NCBI RefSeq assembly: GCF_900177645.1
Contig: NZ_FXAO01000010.1
Location: forward strand, 62,001 to 126,000
Source: Arenibacter troitsensis
GTDB lineage: Bacteria; Bacteroidota; Bacteroidia; Flavobacteriales; Flavobacteriaceae
Length of the DNA: 64,000 bases
Direction: 5' to 3'
The translations under genes were made by a program, and so were the position numbers. The stretch's first letter is position 1. Each line of letters opens with the position of its first letter. The notes beneath the pieces were generated by a model. The model was not told the origin of the DNA, did no database searches, and worked only from the letters and a program-made list of their open reading frames with translations. Of the stretch, positions 34,355 to 41,733 are shown in pieces.

Positions 34355-35325
34355 TGGCGGAAAAGAGTATAGATATAAAGGGATTGACCAAAAAATATGG
34401 CGAGCATATAGCGGTAGACAATTTGAACCTCACTATAGAAAAAGGCGAGATATTTGGTCTCTTAGGGCCCAACGGGGCGGGCAAATCAACAACAATTCTT
34501 ATGATCCTTGGACTTACCGAAGTGGATTCGGGGAGTGTAAAGGTGTGTGGGATAGACAGTAGCAGGTACCCGCTGGAGGTGAAAAGAAAAGTAGGATATC
34601 TACCGGAAGATGTGGGTTTTTACAACGATTATACCGGATTACAGAATCTTATGTATGTGGCCCGCTTAAACGACATCCCGGAAGAAGAGGCCAAAAAGGC
34701 GGCTTTGGAGATATTGCAAGAGGTGGGGTTGGAAGATGTCAAGGATAATAAGGTATCCAGTTATTCCCGAGGAATGCGGCAACGTCTTGGCCTGGCCGAT
34801 GTGCTTATAAAAAACCCCGAGGTAATTATATTGGACGAGCCTACCCTAGGACTTGATCCCGAGGGGGTAAAAAAGTTTCTTCAGCTCATTGTTCGCCTCA
34901 GTAGAAAAAAAGGCATTACCGTGCTGTTCTCCTCCCATCATTTGCACCAGATTCAACAGGTATGTGACAGGGTGGGGATCTTTGTGAAAGGTAAAATGTT
35001 GGCGGAAGGTAAAATTAGCTCCTTGGCGCAACAGTTGTTTTCCAAGAATGCCTTTACCTTGGAAGGGGGCATAGCCACTTTGACAGAAGATGTAGAACCA
35101 CCTCTGCCATTAAAGGAGATGGTCCAAAAAATGAAGGCGATACCAGAGGTGGCACATGTGGAATTGGTGGACAATGGATTTGTAGTAGAATCCCATAGGG
35201 ATGTATCCGCTTATTTGTCCAGACTTATCGTAAAGTCGGGATACGGACTTAATTTTCTAAGCAAAAGGGAATACGGTTTGGACGACATTTATTATCAATA
35301 TTTTCAAGAAGATAAAAACAGATGA
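34354..35325 (+). CDS. ABC-2 type exporter ATPase
   Basis: 323 residues with Walker A GPNGAGKST (38-46), Q-loop GYLPEDVG (Q replaced by P/E as is common in this branch), the C-loop YSRGMRQRL (137-145, a divergent LSGGQ) and Walker B VIILDEPTLGLD (157-168), plus the H-loop SSHH. The C-terminal 100 residues form the extra alpha/beta domain of the NatA/CcmA-like exporter family. It overlaps the NEW3 gene upstream and the permease downstream by 4 bp, giving a tight three-gene transport unit. The substrate is unknown; sodium, copper or lipids are all possible in this class. Confidence 0.93.
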   Translation: MAEKSIDIKGLTKKYGEHIAVDNLNLTIEKGEIFGLLGPNGAGKSTTILMILGLTEVDSGSVKVCGIDSSRYPLEVKRKVGYLPEDVGFYNDYTGLQNLMYVARLNDIPEEEAKKAALEILQEVGLEDVKDNKVSSYSRGMRQRLGLADVLIKNPEVIILDEPTLGLDPEGVKKFLQLIVRLSRKKGITVLFSSHHLHQIQQVCDRVGIFVKGKMLAEGKISSLAQQLFSKNAFTLEGGIATLTEDVEPPLPLKEMVQKMKAIPEVAHVELVDNGFVVESHRDVSAYLSRLIVKSGYGLNFLSKREYGLDDIYYQYFQEDKNR

Positions 35326-36398
35326 AAAATAAAGTTTTAAGGACAGGGATATCAAATTTAAAGGCATTGACCATTAGCGATTGGACCTCAAACCTGCACT
35401 CCTTGATGTTTAGGGATGAGGATGCAGGAGCCGGTAAGGGTAATTTTCCTTGGGGCCCTTTTAAGGCGATGGTACAAAAGGAGATTTCCGATCATTTTAG
35501 GAACTGGCGTTTTATAATACTATTTGCCATTATTTCGATGGCCTGTATGGGAACATTATTTGCCACTTTGGCCGATGGCATGAAGGCCATTGCGGCAGAT
35601 AGTTCAGGAAATAGCTTTTTTTTCTTGAATTTATTTACAAAATCCAATGGTACCCTGCCGCCTTTTTTTGGATTTGTGGGATTCCTCGGGCCTTTGTTTG
35701 GAATAAGTTTGGGGTTCGATGCCATTAGTTCGGAACAGCAAAGGGGAACCTTGAGTAGGATTATGGCGCAACCCGTTCCCAGGGATAGTATTCTTAATGC
35801 TAAATTTCTGGCAGGGATAATCGTGATCAGTGTTATGTTTTTTACATTGAGTTTTTTGGTTTTGGGGTCGGGGCTCATAGCCATAGGAATACCGCCTACA
35901 GCCGAAGAGTTTATGCGGATATTGGTATATACCGTACTTAGTATTGTCCATGTATCCTTTTGGTTAAACCTTGCTATTTTGTTTTCGGTCCGTTTTAAAC
36001 AATCTGCCACTTCCGCTTTGTTGGGGATAGCGGTATGGTTGTTTTGTACCATTTTTTATCCTTTGATAGCCAACATGATCATTAAGGCATATGAACCCTC
36101 AAAATTCGCGGCCCCCAAAGCCATTTATTTCTATGAAAAATTGAAGTTCTATCTGGGGCAGATCATGCCAAATGAGTTGTTTGATGGGATTACCTCCGCC
36201 ATACTGGTACCTTCCATACGTAGTTTGGGGCCGCTAAGTATGGAGCAATTGCAGGGGGCCATCCCTAGTTCCCTGCCATTGGGACAGAGCATTATGTTGG
36301 TATGGCCGCAGTTTACGGGATTATTGGCACTTACATTGCTTTGTTTTCTGCTTTCCTACCTCGTTTTTATGAAGCGGGAAATACGCTCTAGGGGATAA
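35322..36398 (+). CDS. ABC-2 type exporter permease
   Basis: 358 residues. Residues 1-45 are cytosolic, then about six membrane helices follow, including WRFIILFAIISMACMGTLFA, FFGFVGFLGPLFGISLGFDA, IIVISVMFFTLSFLVLGSGL and LGIAVWLFCTIFYPLIA. A large loop (SSEQQRGTLSRIMAQPVPRD) fits the ABC-2 family signature of NosY/ABC2_membrane_2 permeases. It overlaps the ATPase by 4 bp. With the NEW3 protein it probably forms an exporter related to NosDFY, but no nitrous-oxide gene is present in view. Confidence 0.9.
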   Translation: MKNKVLRTGISNLKALTISDWTSNLHSLMFRDEDAGAGKGNFPWGPFKAMVQKEISDHFRNWRFIILFAIISMACMGTLFATLADGMKAIAADSSGNSFFFLNLFTKSNGTLPPFFGFVGFLGPLFGISLGFDAISSEQQRGTLSRIMAQPVPRDSILNAKFLAGIIVISVMFFTLSFLVLGSGLIAIGIPPTAEEFMRILVYTVLSIVHVSFWLNLAILFSVRFKQSATSALLGIAVWLFCTIFYPLIANMIIKAYEPSKFAAPKAIYFYEKLKFYLGQIMPNELFDGITSAILVPSIRSLGPLSMEQLQGAIPSSLPLGQSIMLVWPQFTGLLALTLLCFLLSYLVFMKREIRSRG

Positions 36399-36585
36399 AG
36401 CATGCAATGTAATTGGGTTGTGGGCCTTGCCTTCAACCCTATTTTTCCAGAACTTCGGGCGTACCGTAGCACGTATGCAGAAAATCAAAGTATTTGAAAA
36501 AGATAGATTTTGTCCCTTGTATATGATAATATTTGGTCGGTATGCTAGGTACTTCCTAATTCTTCCGTACCTCAGCTTTTCTAAT

Positions 36586-36792
36586 TTAATCTTTTTGTTT
36601 GATGGTGGTTAGCAGAGGTTTGTTCAAAGGAATACCCTCCTTAAGCTTTTTGAGTCTTAGTAACGCTTCCAAAGAATAATAATCCGCATAATTAATGGAG
36701 TAGTCAATTTCGCTGCCATTGGGTTCAGCTTGCCCAGAGGATTAATACCTTTTATTACCGCAACCCATTGCTAGGAGTATTTTAATTGTCAT
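36586..36792 (-). pseudogene. Internally deleted remnant of a GH88-like (unsaturated glucuronyl hydrolase) gene
   Basis: The minus strand starts with ATG 36790-36792 and reads a lipoprotein-like leader MTIKILLAMGCGNKRY, meets TAA at codon 17, and continues in the same frame as SSGQAEPNGSEIDYSINYAD then YYSLEALLRLKKLKEG to TAA 36586-36588. The block GSEIDYSINYADYYSLEALL is the usual C terminus of GH88 unsaturated glucuronyl hydrolases in Bacteroidota. The whole catalytic middle (about 300 codons) is missing, so this is a deletion remnant. Confidence 0.55.
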
Positions 36793-37395
36793 TGTTTCGT
36801 GCTTGATCATTTGTGATGTTCGGGTATAAAAGGTCTTTAATTGGCCTGTTGATTTTTCATATGTGAAAGATCATTGCTTACAATTATTTGATTTAAACTA
36901 TTGGTTAAGCCTATGGATTTTGAAATTTTTAATGATACAATTTAGAAGTTGCTATTCTTTTTTTTTCCAAACAATGTAAGCACAATTAAATAAACGAAAC
37001 TACTGTCTTTTTTCACTGGAAATATTCTAAACAAAGGAATAAATGGCCCTATCCTATTGGGGGTAGTCTTTTGGGGAACAAATTGTTCCTAAATTTTGAG
37101 TTTTATTGTTCTAGTTTGGAATATTGATAACTGCTTGACAATTTCTTGCATAGCGGTATGCCCTAACGGAACAGGAACTACTCCGGTTTTGATTTGTGAT
37201 ATTTTTTTAAGGCATATAGAGAGAGGGGCAATCTAAATTTAATATGTATATTTAAAAGTATATTTTCTGGGATCAATGCTGATTTTATAATTGGGAATGT
37301 GGCTACCAACTTTTTTGGAATTTCATTTCCGTACTTTTTTGGTGAAGGATTTTATCTAAGGGAATATATAAAAGCAATAGTCATTCTTTAATTAA
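36793..37395. other. AT-rich intergenic region
   Basis: About 600 bp with no supported gene, tRNA or strong hairpin. It must hold the promoter of the catabolic operon that starts at 37396, but no sequence close to the Bacteroidota TTTG/TANNTTTG promoter at good spacing was certain by eye. Confidence 0.4.
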
Positions 37396-38367
37396 ATGGG
37401 CATGAATTATAAGACAAGTTCATTGTTTAAATGTCAACTAATAGGCCTTGGTTTAGTGCTAAGTATAGTAGGATGTAAGGAAAAGCGGGAAAATACCGAT
37501 AAAATAGAAACTGAGGATATTAGTATTGGGCAAAAAACGGAATTGTACCAAAGTACGGAATTTACTGCACCCGCACTGTTTCCTTCTGGAATAGAAGGAC
37601 CTGCGGTGGATGCCCATGGAATTTTGTATGCCGTTAATTTTGAAAGGACGGGAACCATTGGCAGAGTTGATTCCAATGGCAAAGCTTCCTTATTTGTTAA
37701 TCTCCCAGAGGGTAGTATTGGTAATGGGATCCGTTTCAATAGCAAGGGAGATATGTTTATAGCCGATTATACCAAGCACAATATTTTAAAGGTGGATATG
37801 GATACCAAGGAGATAAGCGTGTTTGCCCATAACGCTGATATGAACCAGCCCAATGATGTGGCCATAATGGACAATGATATACTTTTCGCCAGTGATCCCG
37901 ATTGGAAAAATTCGAAGGGACAAATATGGAAAATAGACACTAATGGTACCGTTACTCTTTTGGAAGGGAATATGGGGACCACCAATGGGATAGAAGTTAG
38001 TCCAGATAACAAAACACTCTACGTTAACGAATCGGTCCAGCGCAATGTTTGGGCTTACGATCTTTCACCAACTGGGGATATAAGCAATAAACGCCTTCTG
38101 ATCAAATTTGAGGATTTTGGAATGGATGGCATGCGCACCGATGTACAAGGTAATCTATACATCACAAGGCATGGAAAAGGAACAGTGGTCAAGGTGTCGC
38201 CCAAAGGTGAAATTCTAAAGGAAGTACAGTTAAAGGGCAAAACCCCTTCCAATATTGCCTTTGGAGGTAAAGACGGCACTAAGGCCTTTATAACACTTCA
38301 GGACAATGGTAATTTTGAAACCTTTGATACAGAGGATCCAGGAAGGGAATTTGTAATGAATAAGTAG
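37396..38367 (+). CDS. SMP-30/gluconolactonase-type lipoprotein
   Basis: 323 residues; a lipobox LSIVGC puts Cys27 at the mature N terminus (Cys25 if ATG 37402 is the start). It has a six-bladed beta-propeller with the family blocks EGPAVDAHGILYAVNFERTG, GSIGNGIRFNSKGDMFIADY and QPNDVAIMDNDILFASDP, GTTNGIEVSPDNKTLYVNES and DGMRTDVQGNLYITRHGKGT. Asn/Asp/Glu metal ligands of SMP-30 are plausible in these blocks. It would hydrolyse a sugar lactone in the periplasm. It is the first gene of a plus-strand operon of exported enzymes. Confidence 0.85.
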   Translation: MGMNYKTSSLFKCQLIGLGLVLSIVGCKEKRENTDKIETEDISIGQKTELYQSTEFTAPALFPSGIEGPAVDAHGILYAVNFERTGTIGRVDSNGKASLFVNLPEGSIGNGIRFNSKGDMFIADYTKHNILKVDMDTKEISVFAHNADMNQPNDVAIMDNDILFASDPDWKNSKGQIWKIDTNGTVTLLEGNMGTTNGIEVSPDNKTLYVNESVQRNVWAYDLSPTGDISNKRLLIKFEDFGMDGMRTDVQGNLYITRHGKGTVVKVSPKGEILKEVQLKGKTPSNIAFGGKDGTKAFITLQDNGNFETFDTEDPGREFVMNK

Positions 38368-38622
38368 ATTTTAGGTATCTATAATAGCAGTAATACCAAT
38401 GTAAAATTGTTTTGGTAGGTTATACCAAAGCTCTATAATTCTGCTATTCCAATTAGTGGGTTCAACAATTGTATGGGCAACCATTTTAGGATGGAGAAAT
38501 TTTCATATATTCATGTTATTGGCAATAGACCATTTAAAAACAAGCGCTTAGAAGGTTTGGAGTGTCATTAGCCGCAAATTAGAATTTCATTTTAGAACAC
38601 ATATAATCATAAATTTTAAACC

Positions 38623-39102
38623 ATGGAAAACAAAACAACAACAAGAAGGGCATCATTTAAAAAATTAGGAATGGGCTTGGCTGCTATATTTGGAATAGGC
38701 ACGGCTGCTAGGGCAATGGAAGGAGGTTCAAAACCAAAAAAGGAGGTAGTGGGAGATATCGTTATGGACCAGGACATCCCTTTGTTTTCGGGTGGGGTAA
38801 AGCATGGAAATACCCTATATATAGCGGGTAAGGGGGCGCATGTGGAACCTTTTGAGATCAAGGCGCATACCGAGATTGTTTTACAGGAGTTGGAAAAAGA
38901 GCTGAAAAAGCATGGTTCTTCCATGGATAAGGTGCTCAAAGTAAATGTGTATTTGGCCGATTTGGCCGATTATAAGGGAATGAACGAAGTGTTTAGGGGG
39001 CGTTTTGGACCAAATCCTCCAGTAAGGACCACCGTGGCCACCTATGGGGGCGTACCTGGAAATTCTTTGGTTGAAATGGACTGTATAGCTGCCTTGGACT
39101 AA
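38623..39102 (+). CDS. Exported RidA-family protein with Tat-like signal
   Basis: 159 residues. The first 31 form a leader with twin arginines (TTRRASFKKLGMGLAAIFGI) and an Ala-rich end (TAARA), so export by Tat is likely. Residues about 45-158 are a RidA/YjgF domain: GVKHGNTLYIAGKG, QELEKELKKHGSSMDKVLKV, then PPVRTTVATYGGVPGNSLVE, with the imine-binding Arg in PVRTTV. RidA normally acts in the cytosol on reactive enamines; here the protein is in the envelope, which is uncommon. Its neighbours (lactonase, RraA, cytochrome) suggest a catabolic role. Confidence 0.85.
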   Translation: MENKTTTRRASFKKLGMGLAAIFGIGTAARAMEGGSKPKKEVVGDIVMDQDIPLFSGGVKHGNTLYIAGKGAHVEPFEIKAHTEIVLQELEKELKKHGSSMDKVLKVNVYLADLADYKGMNEVFRGRFGPNPPVRTTVATYGGVPGNSLVEMDCIAALD

Positions 39103-39126
39103 AAGAGGGATAAATATTTAAGGATT

Positions 39127-40053
39127 ATGAAGTTCAATATAATTGTACAGTTCCTTTGCTTTTTTACATTGAATTCCTTTGTTTTAGGACAGACCATTCC
39201 CAAGGAGGAATTGATTTTCCTGACCTCTGAATGGCAAGGGGAACGCTTTGAGGACGGCCGTCCAAAAATTCCGGACGATCTTTTGGAACGGGCAAAAAAA
39301 ATTGGGATAGATGATGCATGGACCGTCCTTGAAAACGAAGGATATAAAAATCAGTTCGAAGGCAATTGGAAAATGGTACATGATGAGGTTCCTGTGGTAG
39401 GCAGGGCACTTACTGCACTGTTTATGCCCAGCAGGCCCGATGTGGAGAAGAACATCAAGGAAAGGGGTATAAATTCCCAAGGGAGGAAGGGCAACACCAA
39501 TTCATGGCCTATAGAGGTACTCACCAAAGGCGACGTTTATGTGGCCGATAGCTTTGGCAAGATCGATGCAGGCACACTTATGGGTGCTACTTTGGCTACC
39601 TCCATTTATAGCAAATCCGGGAACGGAGTAGTTTTTAATGGCAGTGCAAGGGATTTGGAGAGTATAAGCCAGATGGAAGGGTTCAATGCCTTTGTACGCG
39701 ATTTTCACCCGTCCTTTTTAGAGGAAGAAGTGCTTATGGGACTCAATACCCCGATACGTATCGGTCAGGTAATGGTGTTGCCGGGAGACTTGGTACTGGC
39801 CAAAAGAGAGGGGGTACTGTTCATTCCTGCGCATTTGGCGGAACAGGTCGTGGGTACCGCTGAATTTGTGGCCCTAAAGGACCAGTTTGGCTTTGAGATG
39901 GTAAGAACAAAGAAATATTCCACAGGGGAAATAGATAGCAAATGGACAGAGCAGCTAAAAAAGGAATTTTTGGTGTGGTTGGAAAAGCATCCCGAATTGG
40001 GAAGTATGTCCAAGGAAACTTTGGATAAGGTATTAAGCAAAAGGACATGGTAG
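39127..40053 (+). CDS. Exported RraA-family protein (aldolase/decarboxylase-like)
   Basis: 308 residues: a Sec signal (IVQFLCFFTLNSFVLGQ), then a RraA-like fold with WKMVHDEVPVVGRALTALFM, PIEVLTKGDVYVADSFGK, the glycine loop GTLMGATLATSIYSKSGNGV, VFNGSARDLESISQM and IRIGQVMVLPGDLVLAKREG ending in VLFIPAHLAEQVV. RraA-type proteins include 4-hydroxy-4-methyl-2-oxoglutarate aldolases and oxaloacetate decarboxylases; they use Mg/Mn bound near the RD motif (here ARDLE). Secretion is uncommon. It starts 25 bp after the RidA stop and overlaps the following gene by 7 bp. Confidence 0.87.
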   Translation: MKFNIIVQFLCFFTLNSFVLGQTIPKEELIFLTSEWQGERFEDGRPKIPDDLLERAKKIGIDDAWTVLENEGYKNQFEGNWKMVHDEVPVVGRALTALFMPSRPDVEKNIKERGINSQGRKGNTNSWPIEVLTKGDVYVADSFGKIDAGTLMGATLATSIYSKSGNGVVFNGSARDLESISQMEGFNAFVRDFHPSFLEEEVLMGLNTPIRIGQVMVLPGDLVLAKREGVLFIPAHLAEQVVGTAEFVALKDQFGFEMVRTKKYSTGEIDSKWTEQLKKEFLVWLEKHPELGSMSKETLDKVLSKRTW

Positions 40054-40559
40054 TCGTAGCACGGAATTTAATAATTGGTGTTAAGGATTACTGTATCCTA
40101 GCCGTTATGCCCTTATTGGTTTTGATGGGCTGTAAGCAAAATATGGATCAAAGCCCAACCAAGGTTACGGGGGATGAACAAATTCAAATTACAATGGAAG
40201 AAGTTCAACAGGCCGTGTCCATTTTTAATGAAGCTATGGTCAATCCTACCGTGGAACTCATGGACGACTTATGTGCGGACCAGCTTACTTACTGGCATTC
40301 CAGTGGACTTATCCAGAACAAATCAGAATTCATAGATGATATAGTTAACGGGCCATGCCATTTTATGTCTTTGGAAGCTGCAGATCAGTCGATCCATATT
40401 TCGGGCAATACAGCTATAGTCCGCCATATTTTTCTGGCCAAGGGCACCAATACCGGGGAGCCTGTAGATGTCTGTATAGGCAATGTATAGGTATACCAAA
40501 AAAATGGGCAAGGTACACTTAAGCTTTTGGCCAGACAGGCCTATAAATTGCCCAACTAA
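40047..40559 (+). pseudogene. NTF2-like lipoprotein, truncated by a nonsense codon
   Basis: The frame begins at ATG 40047 with an N-terminal lipobox (LLVLMGC), then a SnoaL/DUF4440-type NTF2 domain: VSIFNEAMVNPTVELMDDLC, ADQLTYWHSSGLIQNKSEFI, ISGNTAIVRHIFLAKGTNTG. TAG at 40488-40490 stops it at 147 residues, but the same frame continues for 22 codons (VYQKNGQGTLKLLARQAYKL) to TAA 40557-40559. This is exactly the last strand of the fold, where the family usually has a Trp before it. A TGG to TAG change is the simplest explanation. Without this strand the domain may not fold. Confidence 0.7.
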
Positions 40560-40583
40560 CTAAACTACCTAAACCGACCAATT

Positions 40584-41672
40584 TTGAAAAAACCAACTTT
40601 TTATTCCGTATGCCTTGGCGTGGCCGCTGTATTGCTGCTAGTTGTACTGGGCATGATCCTTACACATAACCTAGAAAATGCAGGTCTTTTTATAATGGCC
40701 TTTTTTGTACTTTTGGCCCTTGGCTTCAGTGGATATAAATCTTTGAACAGTTATGTTTTTACTGCCTCCATATTTGCCGGAGTGGCCCTTGCCCTATATT
40801 ACCCACATTACTTTTTGCAAATTGGCAATTTTAAACTTACGGCGCTAATTATACCCTTGATCCAACTCATCATGTTCGGCATGGGTACCTCCATGAGGAT
40901 TAGTGATTTTGCGGAAGTTATCAAGTCTCCCAAAGGCGTTATGGTAGGGGTCACCGCACAGTTGGGCATTATGCCGATTATGGGTTTTGCACTGGCTAAA
41001 TTTAGCAATTTTCCACCGGAGATAGCCGCGGGAATTGTGCTGATAGGCTGTTCCCCCAGTGGGGTGGCATCCAATGTAATGGCCTATTTGGCCAAGGCCA
41101 ACCTGGCCCTTTCCATCACCATAACCTCTATCTCAACACTTCTAGCCCCCTTTGTTACCCCGCTTTTAATGAAATTATTGGCTGGCGAATTTATTGAAAT
41201 TGATGTACTGGACATGATGTGGAGTATTGTAAAGATGATTATACTGCCCTTAGGTGCCGGGCTTCTGCTCAACCGTTTGAGGGGGGATAAGGGTAAATGG
41301 TTGGACAAGGCTCTTCCCGTAATTTCAATGTTGGGGATAGGTCTTATAATTGTCGTAATAACGGCAGCGGGAAGGGATAGTCTTTTGGATATCGGTGGAA
41401 TCTTAATGTTGTTGGTACTGATCCATAATTTATTCGGCTATATGCTGGGGTATTGGTATGCCCGATTATTGAGATTGAATGAGCAGGATTCACGTACTAT
41501 TGCTTTAGAGGTGGGAATGCAGAACGGAGGCCTTGCTTCGGGTATCGCAAATTCATTGGGTAAGATAGCCACCATGGGTCTGGCTCCGGCCGTATTTGGA
41601 CCACTAATGAATATAACCGGATCTATTTTGGCCTCCTATTGGCACAAGAGACCTCCAAAAGAGGGACAATGA
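40584..41672 (+). CDS. BASS-family (bile acid:sodium symporter-type) transporter
   Basis: 362 residues from a TTG start, with about 10 membrane helices. Family blocks are visible: LIQLIMFGMGTSMRISDF, GIVLIGCSPSGVASNVMAYL, ALSITITSISTLLAPFVTPL and TIALEVGMQNGGLASGIANS, the last containing the crossing-helix ion-binding region. These proteins import organic acids with sodium: bile acids, pyruvate, pantothenate or keto acids. Here it is the only transporter between several exported enzymes, so its substrate is probably their product, an organic acid. It is 62 bp upstream of the cytochrome-type dehydrogenase gene. Confidence 0.9.
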   Translation: MKKPTFYSVCLGVAAVLLLVVLGMILTHNLENAGLFIMAFFVLLALGFSGYKSLNSYVFTASIFAGVALALYYPHYFLQIGNFKLTALIIPLIQLIMFGMGTSMRISDFAEVIKSPKGVMVGVTAQLGIMPIMGFALAKFSNFPPEIAAGIVLIGCSPSGVASNVMAYLAKANLALSITITSISTLLAPFVTPLLMKLLAGEFIEIDVLDMMWSIVKMIILPLGAGLLLNRLRGDKGKWLDKALPVISMLGIGLIIVVITAAGRDSLLDIGGILMLLVLIHNLFGYMLGYWYARLLRLNEQDSRTIALEVGMQNGGLASGIANSLGKIATMGLAPAVFGPLMNITGSILASYWHKRPPKEGQ

Positions 41673-41733
41673 TTCGAAAATTAAACTTAAATTTGGCCAA
41701 ACCGCAAATATTTGAATTACAAGTTGATCAATT

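Noticed and set aside
36418-36612. 64-codon plus-strand frame after the permease
   Set aside because: Opposite the GH88 remnant and without a leader or domain.
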